In this document: positions 1 to 7,921 of the stretch, piece after piece
How positions within the stretch are numbered: the stretch's first letter is position 1
How the letters are laid out: each line of letters opens with the position of its first letter
DNA from: Schumannella sp. 10F1B-5-1
GTDB lineage: Bacteria > Actinomycetota > Actinomycetes > Actinomycetales > Microbacteriaceae
Assembly (NCBI RefSeq): GCF_006517535.1
Contig: NZ_VHQH01000036.1
Span: 252,774-316,773, forward strand
Direction: 5' to 3'
Length of the DNA stretch: 64,000 nt
Position numbers and translations under genes: made by a program
Notes under the pieces: model-generated
What the model was told of the DNA's origin: nothing
The model's input: the letters and a program-made list of their open reading frames with translations, nothing else
The model's database searches: none

Positions 1-1343
1 ACGCGGTCGACGACGACGCCTACTCCGCCTATGTCGCGCGCCTCGCCGACGTCGGCGTCGTCGGCATCGGCTTCGGCACCGAGGTCGTGCGCGAGGGCAC
101 GCCCGAAGGACTCGTGGCCGCCTGCCGCGCGCACGGGCTCACCCTGCTCGAGGTGCCGTATCGCACGCCGTTCCTCGCTGTGATCCGCTTCGTCGCGGCG
201 CGCATCGAGCGCGAGGCGCGCGCCCGCGACGAATGGGCGCTCGCGGCGCAGCGGGCGATCTCGGGCGCCGCGCTCGGCGTGGGCGGGGCGGCGGCCGCGC
301 TCGACGAGCTGGCGCGGCGGCTCGAGGCGCGCATCCTGTTCTACGACGAGTCCGGGGCCGTGCGCTCCCGCCACCCGCGGTCGGAGGAGCCGCGCGGCGA
401 CGCCGCCGCCGCTCTCGAGACGTCGGTCGGCGCCGAGGCGGCCCGGCTGCTGGCCGCGGGCCGTCGCGCGGGCAGCGAGCTCGACGTCGGCGACCGGCAC
501 GTCTGGTTCCAGACCCTCGGCGCCGGCGGGCGGCTCGACGGCGTGCTCGCCGGGGTCGCGGCGACCGCGCCCGATCGCTCGGGCCGGGCCGTCGTCGCCG
601 GGGCGGTCGCGCTCACCGAGGTCTCGGCGGGGGCGGCACGCGAGGCCGTGCGCCTGGCGCGGGCCGTGCGCCGCCGTGCGCTGTCGGCGCTGCTCGCCGG
701 TCGGCGCGACGACGCCGTCGAGCTGCTGGCCGAGCTCGGCGCCACGGTGCCCGCGGGCGCCGTCACCGTCGTGGTCGCCCGGCTCGCCGCCGACCCGGCG
801 CGCACGCCTCGGCTCGATCGCGCCTTCGCCGCGCTCGGCGACGCGCTCGCGGCCGAGATCGACGGACGCCTCGTGCTGGTGGCCGAGCGGCTGCGCGCCG
901 AGGCGCTGGCCGAGCGTCTGGCCGAGCTCGGGGCTGCGGTCGGCACGGCCGCCCAGCTCGGCGTCGATGCTCTCGAAGCCGGCGCCGCGCGGGCGGGGTC
1001 AGCGGCGCGGCGCGCGGCCGCCGGTCAGATCGTCGACTGGGGCGGGCTGCCGGCCGAGCCGCTCGGGCTCGCGATCGCCGGCGGCGGTCTGCGCGAGCTC
1101 GCGGCGGCGCGCCTCGGGCCGCTCGAAGACGATCCGGCGGCGGCTGAGCTGCTGCGCTGCGCGCGCGTCTGGCTGGAGCACAACGGCGCGTGGGATGCGG
1201 CGGCGCGCGAGCTCGGCATCCACCGGCACAGCCTGCGCGATCGCATCACCAAGCTCGAGCAGCGGCTCGGGGTCGACCTGGCGCGCTTCGACGCGCGGGC
1301 CGAGCTGTGGATGCTGCTGCGGGCGCGGGAGGCGGCTCAGTAG
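1..1343 (+). CDS. PucR-type transcriptional regulator (5' truncated)
   Basis: The frame is open from base 3 with no start in the window, so the N-terminus is missing. The visible N-terminal part (GIGFGTE ... LLEVPYRTPFLAV) matches the PucR N-terminal domain family. The C-terminal about 60 residues carry the HTH_30-type helix-turn-helix (LLRCARVWLEHNGAWDAAA, GIHRHSLRDRITKLE). Such proteins are usually activators of purine, amine or amino-acid catabolism that act on nearby genes. The likely target lies upstream of the window, so the effector is unknown. An internal GTG at 87 would also open the frame but would cut the N-terminal domain. Its last 7 bp overlap a convergent small gene. Confidence 0.8.
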   Translation, partial: AVDDDAYSAYVARLADVGVVGIGFGTEVVREGTPEGLVAACRAHGLTLLEVPYRTPFLAVIRFVAARIEREARARDEWALAAQRAISGAALGVGGAAAALDELARRLEARILFYDESGAVRSRHPRSEEPRGDAAAALETSVGAEAARLLAAGRRAGSELDVGDRHVWFQTLGAGGRLDGVLAGVAATAPDRSGRAVVAGAVALTEVSAGAAREAVRLARAVRRRALSALLAGRRDDAVELLAELGATVPAGAVTVVVARLAADPARTPRLDRAFAALGDALAAEIDGRLVLVAERLRAEALAERLAELGAAVGTAAQLGVDALEAGAARAGSAARRAAAGQIVDWGGLPAEPLGLAIAGGGLRELAAARLGPLEDDPAAAELLRCARVWLEHNGAWDAAARELGIHRHSLRDRITKLEQRLGVDLARFDARAELWMLLRAREAAQ

Positions 1344-1435
1344 CCGTCGCGCGCGAGGGCGACCATGGCGCGGATCGCGCCGATCGCCGTCAGCAGGGTG
1401 GCGACGCCGATGATGCCGGCCAGCACGTGGACCAT
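1337..1435 (-). CDS. 32-residue putative membrane peptide
   Basis: A very short ORF begins MVHVLAGIIGVATLLTAIGA and ends ALARDGY. It is preceded by a near-perfect Shine-Dalgarno (AGGAGGT, 1440-1446 on the minus strand) 4 nt from the ATG. A TAATCT -10-like hexamer sits at 1485-1490. The peptide is one hydrophobic helix with a short basic C-terminus, so a single-pass membrane protein is likely. It overlaps the 3' end of the convergent PucR-type gene. I do not recognise the family. The strong ribosome site is the main reason to believe it is translated. Confidence 0.55.
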   Translation of the reverse strand: MVHVLAGIIGVATLLTAIGAIRAMVALARDGY

Positions 1436-1509
1436 GAGGACCTCCTGGTTCGCGGGCCGCGCGGGTTCGCGGCAGCACGATCCCAGATTACCGGGCGCCG
1501 GGGCGTCGG

Positions 1510-2154
1510 TCAGACCTGGGCGTCGGGGTTCTCGGCCCACTCGGCCATGACGCGCCGCTCGGCCGCCTGGATGTCGAGCTCGCTCAGATCGACCTCGACG
1601 AAGGCGCGGATGCGCGACTCGCGGTCGCGCAGATAGCTCGCGTCGTGCGGCGACGGCAGCTCGGCGAGCCGCCGATCGAGCGCCTGCGACACCTCGAGCC
1701 AGGCCTCGGAGCGCGCCTCCTCGATCAGCGCATCCAGGGCCTCGGTGTCGTCGGCGACGGTCGCGAGCGCGTTGGCGAGCAGCCGCAGCACCTGCGGTCC
1801 GCGGCGGTGCTGCTCGTCGCGTTCGACGACCTTGCCGCCGGGGAACCGCCGGCGCGGCTTGTCCCCCTGCTCCTCGGCCCGGTGGTCCGACTCCATGCGC
1901 TGCGCCGCCGACACGTTGTGGCGCGCGAGCAGCAGGTACTCCTCGCGCGCGCCGAGCAGCAGCACGGCGTGGTCGTAGTCGCGGCGGTCGCGCAGCGCGG
2001 CCACGATCAGCAGGTTCTTGACGGCCATCCGCACGGCCGAGCGGGCGAGCAACAGGCCGTCGGAGATGACCTGGTCGAGCGGCGTCGGCGGCAGCGGCGC
2101 CGGCGGCTCGAAGGTGCCGAGGTCGGCGCGACGTCGGCGGCGGAACCAGGCCAT
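1510..2154 (-). CDS. Hypothetical protein, 214 aa
   Basis: The protein begins MAWFRRRRRADLG and is rich in charged helices, with no membrane segment and no motif I recognise. I chose the ATG at 2154 because AGGAG (2160-2164, minus strand) lies 5 nt upstream. A GTG two codons further up would sit inside that site. A TAGCCT -10-like hexamer is at 2194-2199. The composition (many Leu, Ala, Glu, Arg) suggests a soluble helical protein. It looks like a lineage-specific actinobacterial protein. It is divergent from the ABC exporter genes and shares their intergenic region. Confidence 0.7.
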   Translation of the reverse strand: MAWFRRRRRADLGTFEPPAPLPPTPLDQVISDGLLLARSAVRMAVKNLLIVAALRDRRDYDHAVLLLGAREEYLLLARHNVSAAQRMESDHRAEEQGDKPRRRFPGGKVVERDEQHRRGPQVLRLLANALATVADDTEALDALIEEARSEAWLEVSQALDRRLAELPSPHDASYLRDRESRIRAFVEVDLSELDIQAAERRVMAEWAENPDAQV

Positions 2155-2222
2155 CGTCACTCCTCTCGAACCCGCGCGGCGATGCGTGCTTCCAGGCTAG
2201 TGGCGGCCGCTGCGCGCCGGCG

Positions 2223-2292
2223 CATAGCTCCGTCATAGCGGTCCCGAGCATTCCCCCAGCCGGGCATAGGGATGCCATAGCGAGCATCCCTA
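2223..2292 (+). promoter_or_regulatory. CATAG direct repeats and palindrome upstream of ABC exporter
   Basis: Four CATAG copies start at 2223, 2234, 2265 and 2276, forming two pairs each with an 11-bp period, 42 bp apart. The second pair overlaps a 9-bp inverted repeat, TAGGGATGC (2267-2275) with GCATCCCTA (2284-2292). Direct repeats at 11 bp are typical of OmpR/PhoB-family response-regulator sites. The position, 120-190 bp before the permease start, fits a regulator of the exporter operon. The regulator itself is not identified here. Confidence 0.5.
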
Positions 2293-2409
2293 CGGTCCGA
2301 ACCGGGAGCACAGCGCTCCGCATCGCATCCGGCGTCCGCGCCGGTGTCCGTCTCCGCCTCGGCGGCCCCAGCACGGGGTCGGCGACGAGCGGCCCCACAG
2401 AGGAGACCC

Positions 2410-3999
2410 ATGTTCGGCAGGTACCTGCGCCGCGAGCTCGGCAACCGGCGGCGGCAGACCGTCATCATCGCGATCGGCATGGCGCTCGCCGTGGCCCTCG
2501 TGATCGTCGTGAACGCGGTCTCGGCCGGCGTCAAGGACGCCCAGGCCCAGGCTCTCGCCTCGGTCTACGGCGTCGGCACCGACATCACCGTGACCTCGAC
2601 GCCGCAGCGCCCCGACGGCACCACCGGCCAGGGAGGACCGCAGCAGTTCGACTTCGGCGCCCAGGACGGCTCGACCTCGACGGATGGTGAGACGCAGGAG
2701 GTGAACCAGTCGCGGCTCGAGGTGGCCCGCGGCAGCGGCACCCTCACCGCGGCGAACCTCGCGACCGTCGCCAAGACCGACGGCGTCGCCTCGGCGACCG
2801 GAGTGCTCTCGCTGACGAATTCGACGTTCTCGGGCACCCTGCCCACCTTCACCCAGGGGCAGGACGGCACCCAGGGCGGCTTCGCCGGTCCCGGTCAGAG
2901 CAGCGACAGCGGCTCGACCGACTCGGCCCCCACGGGCGGCGCCGACGGCGCAGGCGGCAGCTCCTTCGGCATCGAGTCGTTCACGGTGCTGGGCGTCGAC
3001 CCCACGGCGGATGCGGTGGGCCCGCTCTCGGCCGTGACCCTGAGCGACGGCGTCGGCCTCGACAAGAGCGACGTCGGCAAGGACGTGGCCGTGCTCGACA
3101 GCAGCTACGCCACGACCGAGGACCTCGCGGTCGGCGACACGATCACGCTCGCCGACACCGACTTCGAGATCGTCGGCATCGTCGCGTCGACCGACTCCTC
3201 GTCGGAGACCGCCGCGAACGTCTACATCCCGCTCGACGTCGCGCAGACGCTCAGCGGCGAAGAGGACGCGCTGACCAGCATCTACGTCAGCGCCGACTCG
3301 GCCGATGACATCGACGCCGTGCAGACCGCGCTGGAGAAGAAGCTCGAGAACACGACCGTCAGCACCCAGGCCGACCTGGCATCCACCGTCTCGGGATCGC
3401 TCTCGAGCGCGGGCAGCCTGGTTGCGAACCTCGGCACCTGGCTGTCGATCCTGGTGCTCGCCGCGGCGTTCCTCATCGCGATCCTGTTCACGATCTCGGG
3501 CGTCACCCGCCGCACCCGCGAGTTCGGCACCCTCAAGGCGATCGGCTGGTCGAACCGCCGCATCGTGGGACAGGTCGCGGGCGAGAGCCTCGTGCAGGGT
3601 CTCATCGGCGGCGCCGTGGGCGCGGTCGTCGGCCTCGCCGGGGTGCTGATCGTGAACCTCGTCGCGCCGACGCTGAGCGCCTCGGTCGGGTCCACCGGCG
3701 GTCGCATGGGCGGCGGCACGGATGCGGCGGCCGGTGCGGCTCCCACGGCGGCGGCCAGCGCGGCGGCCGGCGACGGCACGGGCCAGGCGGCCGGCGGCTT
3801 CGGCGGCGGAGGCCCGGGCTTCGGCGGCGGCGCCTCGACCTCGAGCACGACCGACATCGCCCTGCACGCCCCGATCACCCTGTGGATCATCGCCGCGGCC
3901 GTCGGCCTGGCCCTGCTCGGCGGACTGCTCGCCGGCGCGATCGGCGGATGGCGGGCCTCGCGCCTGCGCCCGGCCGAGGCGCTGCGCTCGGTGGCCTGA
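2410..3999 (+). CDS. ABC transporter permease, MacB/FtsX type
   Basis: This 529-residue permease has an N-terminal membrane helix (VIIAIGMALAVALVIVVNAV), a large extracytoplasmic MacB-like region, then three C-terminal helices. The conserved cytoplasmic segment REFGTLKAIGWSNRRIVGQV lies after the second helix. The start is ATG 2410, with AGAGGAG just upstream; an upstream in-frame GTG at 2344 lacks such a site. Two Gly/Ser/Ala-rich low-complexity inserts are unusual, one in the extracytoplasmic region and one between the last helices. It forms an operon with the ATPase that follows. Exporters of this type move peptides, antibiotics or lipoproteins, or transmit mechanical force; the substrate here is unknown. 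Confidence 0.88.
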   Translation: MFGRYLRRELGNRRRQTVIIAIGMALAVALVIVVNAVSAGVKDAQAQALASVYGVGTDITVTSTPQRPDGTTGQGGPQQFDFGAQDGSTSTDGETQEVNQSRLEVARGSGTLTAANLATVAKTDGVASATGVLSLTNSTFSGTLPTFTQGQDGTQGGFAGPGQSSDSGSTDSAPTGGADGAGGSSFGIESFTVLGVDPTADAVGPLSAVTLSDGVGLDKSDVGKDVAVLDSSYATTEDLAVGDTITLADTDFEIVGIVASTDSSSETAANVYIPLDVAQTLSGEEDALTSIYVSADSADDIDAVQTALEKKLENTTVSTQADLASTVSGSLSSAGSLVANLGTWLSILVLAAAFLIAILFTISGVTRRTREFGTLKAIGWSNRRIVGQVAGESLVQGLIGGAVGAVVGLAGVLIVNLVAPTLSASVGSTGGRMGGGTDAAAGAAPTAAASAAAGDGTGQAAGGFGGGGPGFGGGASTSSTTDIALHAPITLWIIAAAVGLALLGGLLAGAIGGWRASRLRPAEALRSVA

Positions 4000-4060
4000 G
4001 CCGGCCGCCCGGCACCGCATCCCGAACCCGATCTCACGACCCTCCCGAACGGAGAACGAC

Positions 4061-4732
<672 letters not shown>

Positions 4733-4764
4733 GCTGGTGAGGGCTGCCTGACGAGTGGGGCCCG

Positions 4765-4804
4765 GGGCGCCCGCCCGCGCGATCAGTCGCGCGGGCGGGC
4801 GCCC
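4765..4804. terminator. Perfect 18-bp hairpin between convergent genes
   Basis: Arms 4765-4782 and 4787-4804 pair perfectly over 18 bp, with a TCAG loop. The loop holds the stop codon (TCA, read as TGA) of the minus-strand methyltransferase gene. No T-tract follows on either strand. Its position between two convergent genes suggests a bidirectional stop or an RNA 3'-end stabiliser. Confidence 0.7.
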
Positions 4805-5430
4805 TCGAACGCGAGCAGCGCCGTCTTGGCCTCGGTTCCGCCGAGGTACTGCCCGATCGTGCCGTCGGCGCGCACGACCCGGTGGCAGGGCACGACGATC
4901 GGCAGCGGGTTGGTCGCGCAGGCCGTGCCGACCGCGCGCACGGCCTTCGGGCTCCCTGTCGCGAGGGCGACCTCGGCGTAGCTCTCGGTGCTGCCGAAGG
5001 GGATGCGCGGCAGGTGCTCGACGACCGCCCGGCGGAACCCGGCGGTCAGCCGCAGGTCGAGCGGCAGCTCGAAGGAGCGGCGTCGCCCGGCGAAGTACTC
5101 GTCGAGCTGATGGGCGGCGCCGTCGGTGCGGGCGGGGCTGCGCAGGATGCGCGGACTCAGCTTCTCGGCCAGCGACGCCAGCACCCGATCGTGGTCCTCG
5201 CGGGCGAAGGCCACGCGCACCAGCCCGGCCGGGGTCGCCGCGAGCAGCAGCGATCCGTAGGGCGAGTCGATCTCGCGGTACGCGACCTCGTCGAGTCCCT
5301 CGGCGGCGGCGGCGCGCTCGAGGCGCGTGTGCAAGGCCGCGAGCCGGGCGGCCGAGGCCGCGTCGGCCTCGGCGTCGGCGGACGGGATGCGCAGCGCATC
5401 CATCAGGTCGTCGTCCAGAGCGTCGTTCAT
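4783..5430 (-). CDS. ogt: Methylated-DNA--[protein]-cysteine S-methyltransferase
   Basis: This suicide repair protein removes methyl groups from O6-methylguanine. The active-site motif PCHRV (residues 181-185, acceptor Cys182) lies within IVVPCHRVV, and the FGSTESYAEVA and AVGTACATNPLP segments of the family are present. At 215 residues it is longer than the minimal domain, because of an Ala-rich helical N-terminal extension of about 50 residues. The ATG at 5430 overlaps the stop of the upstream sigma-factor gene as ATGA, so the two are translationally coupled. Its own stop codon sits in the loop of a strong hairpin. Confidence 0.93.
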   Translation of the reverse strand: MNDALDDDLMDALRIPSADAEADAASAARLAALHTRLERAAAAEGLDEVAYREIDSPYGSLLLAATPAGLVRVAFAREDHDRVLASLAEKLSPRILRSPARTDGAAHQLDEYFAGRRRSFELPLDLRLTAGFRRAVVEHLPRIPFGSTESYAEVALATGSPKAVRAVGTACATNPLPIVVPCHRVVRADGTIGQYLGGTEAKTALLAFEGARPRD

Positions 5431-5942
5431 CGCGTCTCTCCTCTGCTCGTGCCTGTCGCGCCGAGTCGGGCGCGCAGGGCTCTCACTCCGTCGGAGGCCG
5501 CCTTGCGCGCGGCGGCGCTCGTGCCGCCGATCACGCGGGCGACCTCGTCGTGGGGGAGACCGACCAGGTGGTGGTAGGCCACCGCCTGGCGCTGCCGCTC
5601 GGGCAGCCCCGCGACCGCGCGCAGCAGATCGAGGTCGCCGAGCGGGCCGTTCTGAAGCGGCGCCGGCCGGTCGGCGATCTCGTCCATCGGCACGGCCCGC
5701 CGGACCCGCGCCCGGATGAGGTCGACGCAGCGCCGGTGCGCGATCGTCACGAGCCAGGCCTCGACGTTCGCGTCGCGGTCCAGCTCGGGATAGCCGCGCA
5801 GCGCCGCCAGGAACGTCTCGCTCCAGGCGTCGTCGGCGTCGTCGACGCCCACGATCGCGCGGCACACGCGCAGCACGGTCGGCCCGTGCCGCTGCACGAT
5901 CACCTCGAACGGCTGGATGCCCAGCCCGGCTCTCTCGGTCAC
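5427..5942 (-). CDS. ECF-type RNA polymerase sigma factor
   Basis: The protein (about 171 residues) has a sigma-70 region 2 (DDADDAWSETFLAALRGYP, NVEAWLVTIAHRRCVDLIR) and region 4 (LPERQRQAVAYHHLVGLPHD, then an HTH with AARKAASDGVRALRARL). It directs RNA polymerase to its own set of promoters. No anti-sigma factor is encoded next to it. The coupled methyltransferase suggests a role in alkylation or general stress, which is inference only. The start is uncertain: GTG 5942 is used here, and GTG 5948 two codons upstream is equally possible; neither has a clear ribosome site. Confidence 0.82.
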   Translation of the reverse strand: MTERAGLGIQPFEVIVQRHGPTVLRVCRAIVGVDDADDAWSETFLAALRGYPELDRDANVEAWLVTIAHRRCVDLIRARVRRAVPMDEIADRPAPLQNGPLGDLDLLRAVAGLPERQRQAVAYHHLVGLPHDEVARVIGGTSAAARKAASDGVRALRARLGATGTSRGETR

Positions 5943-6059
5943 TCCCACACCCGGTAGTCGTCGGCGGCCGCCGGGATGTGAGGTCCCACCGCGATTCGAG
6001 GTCGCATCCCGATCAGCGTGCCACGCGGCGTCCTCAGCCGACAGCTCGCACCCGTCGCC

Positions 6060-6065
6060 TACCCT
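6060..6065 (+). promoter_or_regulatory. -10-like TACCCT before the permease gene
   Basis: TACCCT ends 6 nt before the GTG at 6072, and there is no Shine-Dalgarno. The mRNA is probably leaderless. Confidence 0.5.
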
Positions 6066-6071
6066 GGCCGG

Positions 6072-7097
6072 GTGGTCCTGACGCGCGAGCCGGCGATCGC
6101 GCCCGCGCGGCGTCGTTCGCGCTGGCGCCCGGTGCTCGTGCTCGGCGCGGTGCTGCTCGTGCTGGTCGGCCTGCGCATCGCGACCTCGGGCGGCACGGTC
6201 AGCCTGACGAACGCCGTGCAGGACTTCGTGACGCTCTCGCTCAGCGTCGTGATCGAGTCGCTGCCCTTCGTGATCCTCGGCGTGCTGATCTCGACCGTCG
6301 TGCAGCTCTGGGTTCCGGACCGCTGGTTCTTCGCGATCCTGCCGCGCAACGGCGTGCTGCGACGCGGCGTGCTGTCGCTGCTCGGCGTGCTGCTGCCGGT
6401 GTGCGAGTGCGGCAACGTGCCCCTCGCCCGTGGCCTCGTGGTGCGGGGGCTGAGCGTGCCCGAGGCGATGACCTTCCTGCTCGCGGCGCCCATCCTGAAC
6501 CCGATCACGATCGTCACGACCGTGCAGGCCTTCGGCTGGGGCGACGGGATCGTCGTGTGGCGCATCCTCGGCGGCTTCCTCATCGCCAACTTCGTCGGTT
6601 GGCTGCTCACCCGCCACCCGCATCCGGATGCGATGCTCACGCCCGACTTCCAGGCCGCCTGCGCCGCGCACGCGCACGACGCCGACGATCGCACGCACCG
6701 CCTCAGCCGCGGCGCCCGCATGGTGACGGCCGAGATGAGCGCGGTGCTGCCGGCGCTGTTCGTCGGCTCGGCGCTGGCCGGACTCATCCAGGTCGCGATC
6801 TCGCGCGAGGTGCTCGTCGGGCTCGGCGGCGACCCGGTGCTCAGCGTGCTGGCGCTCATGGCGCTCGCCTTCGTCGTGGCGATGTGCTCGAACGTCGACG
6901 CCTTCTTCGTGCTCTCGCTCGGGTCGACCTTCTCGCCCGGTGCGATCGTCGCGTTCCTCGTCTTCGGACCGATGATCGACGTGAAGATGCTCGCGCTCAT
7001 GCGCACGACCTTCACGGCGCGCACGCTGCTCATCGTGACGGGCGTCGTGGCGCTGTTCGTCGCCGCTCTCGGATTGGGGCTGAACCTTGCGCGCTGA
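6072..7097 (+). CDS. YraQ/UPF0718-type permease (PF03773 family)
   Basis: This integral membrane protein of 341 residues carries the family motif CECGNVPLARGL in an early membrane loop, the segment LAAPILNPITIVTT, and a second-half counterpart MCSNVDAFFVLSLGSTF. About eight hydrophobic segments are visible. A His-rich cytoplasmic or external loop (RHPHPD ... HAHDADD) separates the halves. The start GTG 6072 is chosen because it follows a -10-like hexamer; an ATG in frame at 6018 is not better supported. The downstream gene overlaps it by 11 bp. The pair is widely conserved as a permease plus TIGR03943 protein. A metal or metalloid substrate is suspected from the Cys and His residues but not shown. 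Confidence 0.85.
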   Translation: MVLTREPAIAPARRRSRWRPVLVLGAVLLVLVGLRIATSGGTVSLTNAVQDFVTLSLSVVIESLPFVILGVLISTVVQLWVPDRWFFAILPRNGVLRRGVLSLLGVLLPVCECGNVPLARGLVVRGLSVPEAMTFLLAAPILNPITIVTTVQAFGWGDGIVVWRILGGFLIANFVGWLLTRHPHPDAMLTPDFQAACAAHAHDADDRTHRLSRGARMVTAEMSAVLPALFVGSALAGLIQVAISREVLVGLGGDPVLSVLALMALAFVVAMCSNVDAFFVLSLGSTFSPGAIVAFLVFGPMIDVKMLALMRTTFTARTLLIVTGVVALFVAALGLGLNLAR

Positions 7098-7881
7098 CCG
7101 TCTCGTGGCCCGCTGGATCGGACCGCTGCTCGCCCTCGTCGCCGTCGTCGCGACGCTGTGGCTGGCCGCGACCGGCAAGCTGTCGCTCTACATCCACCCG
7201 CGCTACACGGTGTTCGCGGTCGTGATGGCCGTGCTGGGCGGCGTCGCGGTGCTCGGCGGCTGCGTCGTGATGCTGCGTCGAGATGCGCGCCCGCACCACC
7301 ATGAGGGTGAGCACACCCACGCCCACGACGCCGACGAGATCGGCCCCGGCCTCCTGCGGCGCCCGCGCCTGCTGCGCTCGCTCACGGTCGGGCGCGTGCT
7401 GATCGTCGTCGGCGCGCTCACGGCGCTGCTCGTGCTGCCTCCGGCGGCACTGACCTCGGCGACCGCACAGAGCCGCGCGCTCGCGACCTCGGCCGACGCG
7501 CTGACCGCCGGATCCCCGCAGCTCGTCGGCGGCGACACCTCGCAGTTCTCGGTCAAGGACTGGGCGTCGCTGCTGCGCTCGGGCGGCGAGAGCGCCGTGG
7601 CGGGCAAGACCGTCGAGGTCAGCGGGTACCTGCTCGACAACGGCGACGCGGACGTCGTCTACGTGGCCCGGCTGATGGTCACCTGCTGCGCCGTCGACGC
7701 GCAGCCGGTCGGCATCCCCGTCTACCTGCCCGACTGGGCGAAGGACCACAAGGTCAACAGCTGGGTGAAGCTGACGGGCCGGTTCCAGCAGAACCCGAGC
7801 GGCTCCGGCGCCGTGCCGGTCGTGGTCGTGCCCGCCGAGCTCGCGTCGATCGCCGAGCCCGACCAGCCCTACGTCTACTGA
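7087..7881 (+). CDS. TIGR03943-family (YcgQ-like) membrane protein
   Basis: This 264-residue protein starts with two membrane helices, followed by a His-rich stretch (PHHHEGEHTHAHD), a third hydrophobic segment (RVLIVVGALTALLVLPPAAL), and an extracytoplasmic C-terminal domain containing MVTCCAVDAQPVGIPVY. This matches the family that accompanies YraQ-type permeases. It starts at TTG 7087 inside the end of the permease gene, so the two are probably co-translated. The His-rich loop and the paired Cys suggest metal binding, but no ligand is established. Confidence 0.8.
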   Translation: MRADRLVARWIGPLLALVAVVATLWLAATGKLSLYIHPRYTVFAVVMAVLGGVAVLGGCVVMLRRDARPHHHEGEHTHAHDADEIGPGLLRRPRLLRSLTVGRVLIVVGALTALLVLPPAALTSATAQSRALATSADALTAGSPQLVGGDTSQFSVKDWASLLRSGGESAVAGKTVEVSGYLLDNGDADVVYVARLMVTCCAVDAQPVGIPVYLPDWAKDHKVNSWVKLTGRFQQNPSGSGAVPVVVVPAELASIAEPDQPYVY

Positions 7882-7921
7882 GTCCGCCGACCGAGCAACC
7901 CGACCGAGCCATCCGCATCCC

